64,000 bases of DNA. It comes from Cylicocyclus nassatus. Taxonomy: Eukaryota; Nematoda; Chromadorea; Rhabditida; Strongylidae. Shown one piece after another: positions 1 through 13,500 of this stretch. The notes below the pieces were generated by a model, which was not told the DNA's origin, searched no databases, and saw only the letters and a list, made by a program, of their open reading frames with translations. The translations under genes were made by a program, and so were the position numbers. The stretch spans positions 41,916,833 to 41,980,832 of the forward strand of contig CATQJL010000112.1 of NCBI GenBank assembly GCA_958299035.1, read 5' to 3'. Position 1 is the first letter of the stretch. Each line of letters begins with the position of its first letter.

Positions 1-904
1 AATGATCCTTGCATTTTTCGTTTCCAAAGGCATCAGAAGTCAAACTGCTCAACAAACAACGGTTTGAGGAGTTTTCAAGCCCGCGTTCATTTCAAATGAC
101 AGTCCTGGAATACTTAGCCTTTTTGATAGATAAGGTGAAGAGCGCTTTTGTAAACTCCGCGTGATCGCTGATTTTGACGGACAGACTCCAACCTCACCAT
201 AGGGTTGTCGCGCTTTTACACCACAAAACTCATTTTCCAATGTTCGTGAAATGATGGACTCGATTTATTATATTGTCTACATGGAGACGCAGCTTTTGCA
301 ACAACTTTCAGATTTTTTCTAGTGCTGCAGTTGGCATTTAGATTTGAAATACTTTCCACAAAAATTCTCTGCGAGCAGTAGATTCAACACAATCACGAAT
401 CTCACTATTTCCTTCTCTGTTTCATGTCGCATTTTACGCGGTAGGTGAGATTAACTAAGATCTTGAAGTTTCAAGCGCTCTCCTGTTCAATTTCTTGATT
501 TGAGTTGGATATGATTGTGCAGGGTGCTCCACTCAACTCTCAACGGAGGACAACTGCGGCTGAACCAGAATGTGCAACCCCGAGATTTTTTCCTGACTAG
601 GCACACAAGTTTATTGTTGTATGTGTATTGTTGCGGCTACATTGCAGCGTTTTCTGTAACTTGAAAATCGAGTTTTGTGGTGCAAAAGCGCGACAACCCT
701 ATGATGAGGTTGGAGTCTGTCCGTCAAAATCAGCGATCACGCGGAGTTTACGAAAGCGCTCTTCACCTTATCTATCAAAAAGGCTAAGTGTATTAAAGGA
801 CTGTCATTTGAAATGAACGCGGGCTTGAAAACTCCTCAAACCGCTGTTTGTTGAGCAGTTTGACTTCTGATGCCTTTGGAAACGAAAAATGCAAGGATCA
901 TTTT
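1..904. repeat. Foldback repeat cut by the left edge of the window
   Basis: Positions 1-240 and about 660-904 are inverted copies of each other with few mismatches, separated by roughly 420 bases of unique sequence. The left arm starts at base 1, so the element continues outside the window. The two apparent short ORFs in the arms encode nearly the same peptide on opposite strands, which is what an inverted repeat produces, so they are not called as genes. Family unknown; the termini cannot be seen. Confidence 0.85.
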
Positions 905-1992
905 TCCTTGAGTAGCATGACAGGTCCTGGGTGCTGCAAAAGTTTCATATTCTGGGATGTAACTCTACAAAAAAAATTTGGGAGTCAAGGAATGCGATAA
1001 TGTTTAAAAAGCCCAGGTGTCTTTATAATTATGTTCAGCTTGCAAAACACGCTTTTTCGAATTTTTCCATTTTTCTCCGTTCGAAATTAACGTGATTGGA
1101 AGCCGTTCTGAGGAGTTATGGTAGGCTTACATGCACACCATACAGCAAAGTTTCAGACAGATTCACTGACAAGAACGAAAATTACGACGATTTCTAGAGT
1201 GTTTCTATAATTATGTCCAGCACTGTATAGGGTTCGGGTGGTTGCAGGAAAGCTCCGGTATTAGAACCTTTTCAACAGGCTCGACCTTTTGTATGCCAGT
1301 TCTACAACATTTTCTAATACTCGCTATCTATAAAGCACCACATGCCTTGCTCTTTGTTTTAGCTTCTTTTTCCTGCTACTTTCATCAACGCCTACTTTGT
1401 TCTATAGGGCGCTCAATTTGGTATCACGGTCGACGCGGCTTGAGTTTTCGCAAGCCGCGTCACTTGTGTTACTGGCCGCGTTCACGTGTCTTGAGCACTT
1501 TCCAAATTCACCAGTTTGGAAGACATACTCCTGCTCTAAAGGGTTTTTGAATTTTGATGTAAGTCTGATTTTCTGTGACTACTTTTTATAGCGCACGTGA
1601 TTTTACGGAGACCTGAATCGGTCTACTAAAAGAGCCACAATTTTGCCAGAGACTGGGTGTTTGGCTCTAAATCTTCAGTGTAGCAAGGGAAGGGTATGCT
1701 CTCAGCACAAACGCCAGGAAAGAAGCGATTCCTAAATTTTGAAGACAAGTTAGGGGATCAGGCACAAGGCTACAAAAGGCTACAAAAGCTCAGGCACCCT
1801 GACCTTTTGAGGGATTGGGCTTGACACCATTGACTTTATCTCCAAAGAAGCTTTTTAAGCCAAGTTTTATGTGATTAACGCAAGCCTCGAAGATTCTAGT
1901 GATGCGAGTCGGATCGAAACGAAAGTAAGAAATCGGAGTTTCAGGCATTTTGATTTGAGAATTTGTCGTCCGCGAGCATCCGAAGGCCATCT
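905..1992. other. Stretch without a supported gene
   Basis: Apart from the Tc1-like end, I see only short ORFs with no splice-compatible partners. The longest (1242-1550, + strand, 102 codons) has low-complexity composition and no recognisable motif, and I do not call it. Confidence 0.5.
1193..1232. mobile_element. Solo Tc1-like terminal repeat
   Basis: The sequence TTATGTCCAGCACTG followed by TA resembles the end of Tc1-family transposons (reverse complement CAGTGCTGGACATAA, TA target). A related internal motif, TTATAATTATGTTCAGC, occurs near 1020-1042. I could not find a matching second end, so this is probably a remnant. Confidence 0.45.
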
Positions 1993-1993
1993 A

Positions 1994-2767
1994 TTAGGTT
2001 GGCACATAAGTAATGCAACTTTTTATATAACTTTTGTCTATCTGAACGTAGCGCATTTATTTTTTGGCAGTATAAGGAATATGATGTAAGCTTCTAATGC
2101 ACACATTTTTGCCGAATTTTACCACCTTATGTGAGGATTACGGTAGGTTTACGGTACTATGGGAAAATTTTTAGAATGCATCAGATTTTGCTGAAACTTG
2201 GCCTATAGGGCTTATTTGACATGCTGATCACAAAAATGAGATCCGTTTCGCATGAAAAGGCATCGTTCATGAGATCAAAAGATGAATTTCATTTTAGCGA
2301 CAAATGATTATGATATTCGTGTTTACCGCATAGGATTACCCTATAGTGCAAAGTTATAGCGAATTCTGACTTTTCGCAGCTTAGTTATTAACAAATTGCC
2401 TTCAAAACTTGACGCATTTGACTTGTTCAACTTCTCAAAGGCGCCCCACCTTAATTTGCGTTTGAATTTCATTTCTTTTTCACTGATCCCGATGTGCCAG
2501 CTTCTAGCTACATGCTGCCTATAATTGCTTTTTCTTATGTTTGAATCAGGTTTCGTGAGGCTTCATGTTTGCCAAAAAATCGTGAAACCTCGATTTTCAG
2601 CAGTTTTCAAAAAATGCTTAGATTTTTGTACTAGGTTATCAAAAATCAAACGGTTTGCGCAGACTTGCAGCTTACATCAAGATCTATATGATGCCACAAA
2701 ATGAGATTGCTACATAAAGCATGAAAAAAGTTACGGGAAAAGTTGCAAAACTTGTGTGCCAACCTAA
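1994..2767. mobile_element. Mariner-type MITE, 774 bp
   Basis: Both ends carry an inverted repeat of about 30 bases beginning TTAGGTTGGCACA, with three mismatches. The element is flanked by TA at 1992-1993 and 2768-2769, the target duplication of Tc1/mariner elements. It has no transposase ORF, so it is non-autonomous. The TTAGGTTG start is typical of mariner terminal repeats. Confidence 0.88.
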
Positions 2768-2769
2768 TA

Positions 2770-5700
2770 GTTCATTCTCTCTCAATTTCGGAGGTTGAGA
2801 CTTCTTCTAATTTCAAGAATACCAACCCACTGCTCTTTAGGGCAATCAATATACGGGTCGGGGTAAAGACCTTGAACAATTCTTAATGTCATTATATCTT
2901 AAAATTCTCCAAGCGTTCTTGCATGCTAATTATATATATATTTGCTTCTTATACTGTTGAGGCCTCCTGGGACTAGTTTATCAACTTTATTTCTGCCGGG
3001 GATATATTTAGAGCGGAGCGAGTGGTGGCGAAGAAGCACGAGCGGAGGATAGCTGACCAGCAAAATGTGTGGGTCTCGTAAAGTCACAGATCAGCGTTCT
3101 TTCCACATTGCGTCGTTTCCATGATATGAACAGCACCTAGGACGGTTGCAGGGGTGGTAACTCGGCTACTGCGAACACTCACAAAAATCGGATGATCGTT
3201 CACCAACGCCTTCATCGCAATCCTCGGCGAAGCTTGTTTGAACTGATTTTAGAGCTGTCCATTTGTTTCAGACTGTCATCGACATCGTGGAACAGGACCT
3301 TGGGATGAAGCTTTTTAGGATGCTAAAATTCATGCTTTTTGAGAAGACATAAAGCTGAATTGACTGTATCTTCTCTAGGTGTCCTATTTTTTACCTTTCA
3401 CCCCAATATTAATCCTTCTGTCATTCGCGCTGTAGGTAAAACCTGTTTAGCAGCAGAGTACACTTACGGCACCTACTTTTATGTACGCAAACTTCACATT
3501 GCAATGATACTATTGTTTGCTAGAAGTCGGTAACTATACTCTCGATACATAGCCACGTACTCTGGTAACCTTCACTTTGAGGGCTATGGGGGGACACAAC
3601 CTTCACCTGGGAAAAAACAGAAGTCATCCGGGGCTTCGCTGCGGACCTTATTGTCCTGACTATATCGGAACGAACGTTAATGAATATAGGGGATAATATC
3701 TTAAGGTTTTCTCAGCGAAACTGAGAATTTGCGTTTTCATAGCTTTTTTGCGTTAAGAAGGAAGGTTTCTGTGAAATTTTCGCCGAAATTCAGAACAACA
3801 TTTCTCAGTCAAACTCCTATTGACCAAAATCGACTTTCAGAAGTTTAGAAAAGCTGTCAGAGTTGCATAAAAATGAGAAACTGCGCTTTATTCTTGCGCA
3901 GGGAGCCGCGCACAAGAATGCCAGTTATCTCGTTAATAAATGATTTCCAACGCTTGGGACAATGTCAGTGCTTCTCGTTGTATCATGACGATTAGAATGA
4001 TATATAATGTTGCAGGGTTTCATTGAGACCCCGCGGACATCTACGACTAAAGCCAAATGCCCCGTCGGCTCTGATCTGTCTTCGCTGCTCGTCTGCTTCT
4101 CCGCGCGCTGCGCGTACCTCGCTACCCGAAACGCGGGGCGCGGGGCATTTAGCTCTGGTACCCTCTTCTTGGTTGTTTCGAACCCAATTTTAGCAAGCTA
4201 TATATCATTTTAAAGCTCTTGATCTCTATTTTCACGCTGACAACGGCCCAGAACCAAATTTTTTGATTTGATTGAGAAATCCGGCAAAAACCTTGTTTTC
4301 GAAAAATTTTTGTTTTTCTCCTAGTTTGACTATTTTTACGCGGTTTTTCGTGCATTTTATAGGCTTCTTTTCATAATGCAGACAACCATCCAGCCCTTTC
4401 CTTCTCGATTATGGTGGAATTTTTTGCGAAAAATCGTAAAAAGTGCGGTTTTATTTAACTTGTTCTGTTTCAGTGCTTTCGCAGCTATTTTTTTCAGCTT
4501 GGACGATTGTTGCACAGAATAGTGAGCGCTACAATTTAGGCAACGTTCCAGAAAACGGGAACCACAATGTGGGGTAAAATTCTGAAGGACGCACCAAAAA
4601 CTAGGTTGGCTTTGACTCGCATTTCGTCTTGGTAAAAGCAAAGCTCTTTTGTTTTCAAAGCTAATCCTTTTCTTGTTCATCGTTTCTTGATAATGTTACT
4701 TCTGAAGTATTTTTTGGAACAAACACAAAGAAAACGCCAAATTTTCTCGTTTTTTCCCCGGGTTGTGGATCACGTGGAGCGAAAACTTGCACTGCCGACA
4801 TTCTCAAAAGTGTAGAAAAGCTCACAGATTATTTCAGCACAAAGATTTGGATAAAAAAGTTACACAGGATTTATGGCGGTCATTTGTTGAGAAAATTATT
4901 GTCTTACCAATTTATTGGTCTCGCCTTTGCGAGCGATGCTTACTTCAAAGTGCATATAGAGGCTACAAAAAATATGGCAATATGGCGTATTTAGGTGCGA
5001 GGGAGGTGTCTAACGTGATTTTTGGAGGAATTACGGGGCAACTTGGGAGGAGCCGATTTTAAGGCCTGAGCATGCATGTTGGGGGCTAATGACTTTGCGA
5101 ATATTACAGATACAGGCTGGGGTTTGTTTTATTGGAAAGATCTCTGAAAATATGATTTTTAGAGAGAAGGTCGTAGGAGAACAAATTTCCAGTAAAAGTG
5201 CCTAATTGACAGCCGAACTTGGGAAATCTGTCAATAAGGGCGAATTTGCGCTCTTATATCTCTGCAAGTTGTATGATTGGGGTAATCTCATGTGGTCATT
5301 GACATGTACTTTTGGTAGCTCTATTTTTCTAGCGGCAGCTCGTGCCCATAGCTCCAGCGTAGAGGCGCTGCATAAGGCGATGATGCATATTTTCGATTTT
5401 TTCTCAGTGGAGAGTAGGGATGACGGGCTGGAATGGCCATTTTTTAGTTTGTATACGAGGGGGACACCACATATAATTCGGAGAAATTATAGGGGCTTCC
5501 TCTGTGGGAGCCCATTTATAAAACTTTCTGACCGTTTTTTTTAGCTCTGGCCACGCGATTTTTCCTCTTTCTCCCCCTAATTTTTTCCCCTCTCTTTATT
5601 ACTGCAACGTATGATAGTTACCCGGTGGCCATCTGGTCTTGGTTAGGGGCTGAAAACGGCTGAGAAGGGGGTAAATAAGGTTAGAAAAACGCAATTTTCG

Positions 5701-6349
5701 CTAAATTTCTTCTTATTTTTCCTTATTTTTCTTGATTTTGATCGTGGTGCGAAGTAGAAAGTGGGCGAAGCTTCTATGAAGGAGTTATAGCTGTATAAAA
5801 GCCTAAAGGTAAGCTTAGCTTACACTTTTTCGATTTTTTCGCTCAATCTTCCGCTCATTTTGTTCGGCTAGAGTGCACATAGGCGGTGTCGCGAGGGGAA
5901 GGGGTGGAGCTTCACTTGAAGGCGTTTTGAGTGAAGTGGGCGGAGCCTTGATTGATGGATTAGCGGTTTTGCAGTGGTTGACGGGGAAATGGTAATGCTA
6001 ACAATGGGTAAACTGTGGCTGTTGAGGAAAGATTGGGCGGAGCTTGGAGGTGAGTGGGCGGAGCCTTAGAAGGTGAGTGGAGCCTTGAGGTCCAAAATTT
6101 GGGGTGTGAATCTCAAAACTTGGCAATTGAAATTGAAATTTTTGAAATTGCGAAATCTTCAAATTCTCCAAATATTCGATTTTATCAATTTTAGAGGCTC
6201 CGCAACCTCCAGAATGTTGATTTCATTGATTTTGCAGGTTCGCATTTTCAAGATATCGATTTTTATCGATATTGGAGGTTTCGCGCACTACAAATATCGA
6301 TTTTACCGATTTTAGCTGTGAAAATATTAATGGACTAACGGACTTCAGG
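2770..6349. other. AT-rich stretch without a supported gene
   Basis: Several ORFs of 60-112 codons exist (for example 4763-5062 and 5206-5544, both +), but none has a recognisable motif or a compatible splice partner. A GC-rich block at about 4025-4150 contains the inverted pieces ATGCCCCG and CGGGGCAT and is probably repeat-derived. Short T-ATCGAT motifs occur at 6170-6310. Confidence 0.5.
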
Positions 6350-6980
6350 TAAAGTATATATTTTCTGAAAGCGGAGGACGAGAGGTTGCAAAGGCGACCA
6401 TCACGGCGTACAAAATGTTCATCTGCAGAAGTTACGGATTTTTTATCTTAAAAATCCCTAAAAATCATTAGGCACGCCCTTCACCCAGGCACTTTCTTGG
6501 AAGGATTTCAGACAAGCTAATGTCGACTCCCCAACTTTGGCGAGGCGAGACCGTGATCTTCACCAAAGATCGATGGATCAGGTATGCCTCAGCACAGGGC
6601 AACCGCAACGCAAGGCACGCTAGCGCAGCTCCGCCTCGCCAAAGTTGTGGAGCCGCTCATACATATTTTCTGAAAGCGGAGGACGAGGCGGTTCCGATGA
6701 TGATTATTTTCTTGCAGCAGCTATTCGTCTTCAGAAGTTACGGATTTTTATCCCAAACGAAAATATCCAAAAATCACTACCCACACTCTTCACCAGGCAC
6801 TTTTTTAACAGACTCCTGGCAAACTATATGTTCTCTAAAAGCGGAAGACAAGGTGGTCTTAGAAACATTTACCTTGCTGACGTTGCTGTTCGTCTACAGA
6901 AGTTACGAATTTCTTCTTTTAGAAAACCCATAAATGCTTAAAAATTAAAGCTCCATTTTAATCAGGTACTCACAATTAGT
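6350..6980. repeat. Degenerate tandem repeat, three units
   Basis: Three diverged copies of a unit of about 165 bases begin at about 6360, 6662 and 6828. Each contains CTGAAAGCGGAGGACGA-like sequence, then AGAAGTTACGGATTTT, then a CACCAGGCACTTT-like end. Between the first and second units lies a small inverted repeat (6531-6650, arms CAACTTTGGCGAGGCG and its complement). The overlapping ORFs at 6520-6941 run through these units and are not called. Confidence 0.7.
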
Positions 6981-7324
6981 AGTTCACATCTGAACATAAG
7001 ATACGAGCTGAGTGCATGTTTGCAAAATATTCAATATGATTTCTTGATCAACTGAAACACCCTTCACCCGGAGGACTGCGACCGCTGCGACCCCTTTCAC
7101 CCTGGAGAGGTCATTCTCAGTATATTGCACCTGTGCGCTGGCAGATTCCAGAACTTCACAAGACCATTTTGGATTACGTAATCTCAGCAATATCGGAACA
7201 AAAAGGAAAACACAGGAGCCTGCACAATTGGGATCTATAGTGAATACAAAAATTATGAGCTCAAAATAGCAACCAAATTTTGTATGCACCCAAATCGATA
7301 TGCGCTCTAGACTCAGACAAATCA

Positions 7325-7800
7325 CCGGAACTTCCGCAGAGCGTTTGCGGAAGTTCCGCCGAGTCACCTGCGGAAGTTCCGTAAACGTGCTGTGAAAGTT
7401 CCGAAGAATGCCAACCACAACAGCAAAAGAGAATACCGGGGCGAAATTTGAACCTCACTCTATTGACTGTGAGACCCACCTACTATCCTCTACGTTACGA
7501 CTGACATGTTCGATAATGCACTCTAGTAGTTGGCGAGGCAACATCACGAGACAACACATTTAAAGTCCTGCGGAAGTTCTGGCCGGCTAAAGTGCTGCGG
7601 AACCTCTGGCATTTTTCGGAATTTCCGCAGGGTTTTGAAGAAGGTTCTGCGGAAGTTCCGGTTTTCAACCAGTTTGGCATGAAAATTCCGCGGAAGTTCC
7701 GATTTTCAAGGGTTTCGTTCTTGCAGCAGTGAATAAAGTCCTGCAGAACTTCTGCAAATTTGGCTTGTCCTGCGGAAATTCCGGTGGTTTGTCTGAGGAA
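7325..7800. repeat. Cluster of the 12-bp palindrome GCGGAAGTTCCG
   Basis: Exact or near-exact copies of TGCGGAAGTTCCG recur about ten times in two blocks (7325-7400 and 7565-7800) at irregular spacing. The unit is self-complementary. The surrounding ORFs are generated by the repeat. See findings. Confidence 0.75.
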
Positions 7801-7879
7801 AGGATGAGTCTGAAGAGCCCAAATACGGGTTCATTATGAAGAAAAGGCAAATCCGAAAAAGTTCGTGCTTCTCATAATT

Positions 7880-8095
7880 CTGCGGCTCATGACCCCCAAA
7901 ATCTAGGAAAGGGCGTGGCGGCAGGCACGCTTCGTAAAATTTTTTTACAACGCTAATTTGACTTTTTGAACAAGTTTAAAAATTATTCTAATTATTTACA
8001 AGAGTAAACAAGTCACTTGCACATTTTTATAAACTATGTAAGTGAATTTCAAAAATTTCGCGACCCACGGCTCCCCCTCCCCTCCCTCGGTCCAG
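7880..8095. repeat. Fragment of a CAGTGGCGTACC-type hAT repeat
   Basis: The segment (AAAATCTAGGAAAGGGCG, ATTATTTACAAG, CATTTTTATAAACTATGTAAGTGA, then CGCGACCCACGG) matches, in opposite orientation, the internal part of the repeat at 36893-37217. The terminal CAGTGGCG ends are not recognisable here, so it is truncated or diverged. Confidence 0.55.
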
Positions 8096-9132
8096 TATAC
8101 TGAAACTATTCATGCGTGGAGCCGTTTGTGTAGTTCAACACGCAACTCATGGATCAAATCTTCGCCATCGTTTTGTTCGACTCACCCTAATCGTGATCGC
8201 CTCACCCTCTGCATTAAAGCTATAGTGGACACAAAGTGGAATATTCTACTGTCTTATGTTAGCAGCCGCTTCCATGAATTCCGCCAAGCACAATCAAGCG
8301 TCTATCATCAATCACTGCGACGACATAAATTGCTTGTGATTACGAGAAAGTATAAACAATGCGTACGTCACACATAGGCATTATCTAAATTACATCTACG
8401 GCTTGATCCTTTTGAATTTGTAACGATACGACAGCTTTTATCTTAATTTACAAAGGCACCCTTTGTATATTCATTCAAATGTCCTGCCATTTATAACAGT
8501 AATTTCCACTTCAAATTTCTGACCGAATCTACACACAGGCTTTATCCATGCAGTTCTTTTCTAAGAAAATTTTTAACAGTCAAAGTAGTGTTTATTGAAA
8601 GTTACACTACATTTTGCAACCCTCTTGCATCTATTAAAAATTTACTCTGCTTTGTTCGATTAAGTGTTGCTAATAATTTGTTGAGGTTTGAGAGTCCTTG
8701 ATCGAGACGTAGCTGAGAAATTACCGTATCTCATACGTGGTTAGAGGTTGGGTGCAGCAATACCTTTCAGATCACTCAGTGTTAACTACAAGAAATTTAT
8801 TTTGGGAGTATTCGGTGGGGTGAATTATGACTTAATGACTTATTTCAGCCATTTTTACGTGAATCGTATATGCAATTGCTATGATTCTAGATCTGGTCTT
8901 TCTAACTGCCAAACTTTCGGTGCGAATTCTTTTCGTTATCCTTTGTGTTACCTGTGCTAAAAACATCAATGCAAGATGTCCTATTATCATGCGCGCAGAA
9001 TATCTTTGTACTTTTCTTTTGATCTTTCACAAATGGTTAACTGAAAAATCAACAAAATGACGGATGTACTCAAAATAAAGCTTCTGAAACTACTTCGCAA
9101 TATAATATTCGAAAATACCTTTACGATTTCAG

Positions 9133-9325
9133 CAGCTGATAACACATTACCCCCATTTACCCCTCGATCTTATGTGAAGCCTTTACTTGTCAGTACGCTA
9201 CTCCCGCCTCTGTCTGCTTCTTCCTTTGACAAGAAAAAACTTTCACAGTTAGAAAATTCCCGACCTCATAAGACGAATGTTATTCGACACAACAAAAATG
9301 CCGCTCAACAATGTTTTCCCTTTTA
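9133..9325 (+). CDS. Possible orphan exon, unknown product
   Basis: A good acceptor (ACGATTTCAG) precedes about 64 open codons with a varied, protein-like composition (for example LPPFTPRSYVKPLLVSTL and KTNVIRHNKNAAQQ). It resembles a polar linker region, and no family is recognised. The downstream donor is unclear: the open frame runs to TTATATAG at about 9330. No neighbouring exon could be joined by phase. It may be a chance ORF. Confidence 0.25.
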
Positions 9326-9645
9326 TTATATAGGTCCTACTATGACAGCGTCTAATTAGAAATAATTGTATGTAACAATATTTACTCAAGTTACCTATAA
9401 ATCCCCTGAGATAAGAGCTGTTATGAAGGGGTATAAATATCTGTATTCTAACAATGCAATTTTTAGTCCATTCCATTTAGTTGAAACCTTGCCATGAGAA
9501 TCATATGCATACCATCAGAAAACTACTGCGAAAACCAATAGGGTTTCATTATGGTTATAGGGGCCACTCAGCAATTTGATTTCAGATATGATTGCTTTAG
9601 CGGAATATTCGGATATAATTTTCTCATCTGTACTAGAATATTATA

Positions 9646-10561
9646 TCAGGTTGGTGCAAAAGGAATGGCCGATTTGCGAATTCTCAATTTGACGTGCTAT
9701 AACTTTCTAAAGAATCCACATTTCTGAATGCGGTAAAGACCCTCAAAAGCGGCAAATCTTTCGCAATACAGCGCATACTTATTTATACTTAAACCTTAAA
9801 AGTGAAGAGAAATACGGACTAAAAGACAAAGAAGGTTCTTCTGCTGGAACCTTGTTTTTGACAATTCATAACTTCCTTCAAAATTTTTTAGTATAAATGA
9901 TAAGTGGCCTATCTTGTAGCCACAAGCCAGTAGTACAAAATGCAATAAAAAATTCGGACAAAAAAGTTTGCGAAAAAAAGAAAAACTGAAATTTGAAATT
10001 TCTCACTTTTTTCAACATTTTTTCACTGTGCCTCAAAGTCCGGAATATAGAATTTTCTGATTTTCTACGTACTTAACAGCTGGATGTTTTTGCAAAAGCT
10101 GTTAATAAGTGTCCTAGACCTACGCTTACAGAATTGAGCAAAGTTTCGGCGACTGACTTTCTCAGAAGAAAATTATGGATCATAAAATAACCGCAACAGC
10201 TACTCATGTTTGGGCGCCGATATCTCAGTCTGGATAACTTCAAAAAATGCAGTTAAGTACATATAATGTAGACAATTTCTATTACATACAAGAGCTAAAT
10301 TTTCGAAGAAATCCCATTGATACGCGCTTGAATTCTGGCCGCAAAGAATGCAATGAAATTCTGAATTTGGATGCAGTTATTTGAAGCTCAGTAACTTTAC
10401 AAGAAATGATGTTGAGAGCCCGTTTTAAGCACCGTTAGATAGAGCATGAAAACAGCATCGCGAGGGTGTACTACATCTATTGTAAAGAAGAATAATTGAT
10501 GGGGAAAAGTTGCCCTGAAAAAAGGCTTGGAAAATCGGCCATTCCTTTTGCACCAACTTAA
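9646..10561. mobile_element. Mariner-type MITE, 916 bp
   Basis: The ends are 30-base inverted repeats (AGGTTGGTGCAAAAGGAATG) differing at two positions. TA flanks both sides (9644-9645 and 10562-10563). No transposase ORF is present. The repeat is not the same family as at 1994-2767, although both share the GGTTG core. Confidence 0.88.
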
Positions 10562-10563
10562 TA

Positions 10564-13500
10564 CTTTCGCAGTAGTGTCACTTGTTGATAAGTGTGGACA
10601 ATTTTTCAGCAATTCAGATGCTATCAATTTTGAGACATTGCAAAAATGAAGATCTTCAATTTCCATACTTATAGGCCGTTCTTTATTTTATCGCTCTAGT
10701 CTCTATTTCAATCCTTATTCCGTTCCCATATCAGTCTAATGAAAGTTTATAAATGGTAAACAATAGGCTAAATAGACTAATGTTTGAGGGTAAGCACACA
10801 GTGCATTAAATGTTAATTAGCCTATTATTTATCGTTAATATGATCATTTGATAGGGTTCTAACAAAACAACTCTTGTTTTTCATTGCTGATATAATAAGG
10901 ACAGGTATTGTAGTTGCTAGTCTCTTATGGCATGTGCTACCAATCGCGAGTTTTTTTTCTTATCAAATCAGATGCAAAGCTCTTTCGAATCCCTGGGTTC
11001 ATTTAAGCCATGATTGACTAGCTTGATTTCGAGGCTCATTTTTGGGCTAAATTGCAGTTTTACAGGTTAATCAAGGAACTTTTTGTCTTCAGTATGCAAT
11101 ACCGCTAGTAATTCGTCGCAAATGTTGTCGAACTCAATTTATTTATCGAGTTTATTGAAATCCTCATTACAGCGCCATATCTTGGCTAAGAATGGACAAA
11201 GTTGAAATCCAAGGACACTTGACTCAGCTAGACAATGCGCTTCACCCTATAAGTAGATATTTGGGTAATGTATACGCACTGTAAGCGTTCAGTTTTTATG
11301 AATCCTTACAGATTTTTGCTTACTGTAGGATAGCTAGTGTGCTTCATTGCACACTGAGTAATGCACCGTAGGCAAAAACCTAAAGGATTCGTCAAGTCTG
11401 ACCGCCTATTTCAACCAAACCGGAACTTTTATAAAGAAGAATATGCGCCTCGCTTAGCTTAATCTAATGCTGCCCTTGGACTATGATTTCGTCCATTCTG
11501 AACCAAGATATGGCCATGTGACGCGGATTTCGAAAACTCCAACGGAGTTTGGTGACTTTGATGAGATATGAGCGATATTGTATGTTCTTTAAGTGAAATA
11601 CCTCATGTCAGGTTTGTGGGAATGGGTAGCATGTTTGTAGATTGCTCATTTCCTGTGGGGATCAGCGACGATGGGAGGAGTATCACACGGGTAAGCGGAA
11701 TGGTTATGAATACGTTACTCGTGCTAGGAGCTGTTGCAGATTTTGTTTGCTAGAAGAGAAATAGCTTTATTCAAATCTCAATCTCTTCCTGATTATGAAT
11801 CATTAAAGAAACTTGTTGAGCAAGTTCATTTCTCAGAAATTTTTTTGGCGGTTTCTACGAATCCGCACGTTTCATAACTGAGCAAAACTCTCCTTTTCGT
11901 TTGCAGATAAATTGTTCAGATACAACTGCTGTCTCATCTCTGTCTCTCGCAAATTTTACGCTGTATCAATCCATTCAAAGCTGTAATTTTTTTAGCCTCT
12001 CTCAATTGCTAATATTGCAGCTACTATGTTAGGGATTTTGCTATTTATAATAGATTATAAATTTTACTAATTATTATCGTTATGAGAGAATGATGTAGAA
12101 TTACTATCGACATTTTCCTTCGCATCTCTAGTGAACCGACTTTTGTACTCTCAATATAAAACAGTATTAATCAGTGAAAAAAATTGATTATCAGATGAGC
12201 TCAACTAATTCAAACACAATGCTTTAAATTTCTTTGTTCTGTTTATCTGAGAAGCAGATTTTGTAAGATAGGATTTTATCTATGCCAACCCTTCTCCTCC
12301 GTATTTGAAGGCAATCTTTGATTTCAAAACTGTTACTCCGGTCAATAAATGGTCTCTGGAAGCTCTTTCAGTTATTCTTCAACTTACAACTGCTTAGTAA
12401 ACTCATACATAGTAAGCTTAATTTCTCATGTTTGTCCCCGAAGATACTCAAGTGACCATTGTTTTCAGAACAGCGTACAAAAATTTTGCCATTTCTGTTC
12501 TGTTAAACAAATCAGTACAATAATGCCCAACATTTCAGTTGTGGCTTAAAAAATGGCTGGCGGTTATTTATCTCGGGAAAACGAAACAAGAGTTTCTGAG
12601 TAGCGACCAGTCTTAAAAAATAGTATTCCTGCTCTTGATTCCGTTGGATTGTTTACGGATAATTACCTGAGATCACTGCAAACATAATCATAAAGTTAGC
12701 GTGTTCCCATAGAACTCAGATTTGTCCATATTTTGATCTGATCGTTGTATATTTATTTCATTTGGCTTTAAAATGCAAGATTTTGAAAAAATATTGCTTC
12801 TTCTAGTTTCATTATGTAGGTTGTTTGTTTCATTGCCTGCGGCAAAAATCGCACACTCTCACGTGTTTCTTGTAATAATATCACGTATATCGTGGAGATT
12901 CAAGTAAAAGGGAAAAAATAGGTCGTATGTTTTCAATTTTCTTTTCAAAGATGCTAAAAGGCCCAGCAAGATTTGATTTCAGTTTCAACTGTGATTTACG
13001 TTCAATTTTTCTGCGGAGTGATTCGTGCTGATCGACATTGTCGACAAATATTCGCTAAGTTTTTTCACTCGATACTTCAATTTTGTTTCGAGTGAAATTT
13101 TTAATCTGCCTAGTAAGATGGAAATTGTATATTAACTTATCTCTGCTGCACATGTACGCTACTAACGGAAAGTTTTCCAAATATTTTCGAAACGGCTTTT
13201 TCACTTTTTTTGGTGCAAGACTTGTAAATCAATTTAATATAATCATAAATATCTGATTAATGCCAGTTTTTTCTTCTCACCAGTTTAATTCTTCCTTGTC
13301 TCTTCATTTTCCTCGCTTACGGATCTCCAAAGAACCCAACAAGTGCTCTTAGCCTCAGAGGTATAATGTAATTGTTCTTTGGTTTCCCTGATTGCGGAGT
13401 AATGTCATGCTATCGAATCACATAACTTTATAATTGATGATTCAAAATTAATCAACCCGTCACTGAACTAATCTTTGATTTAATCCCTCTTACTTTTTAG

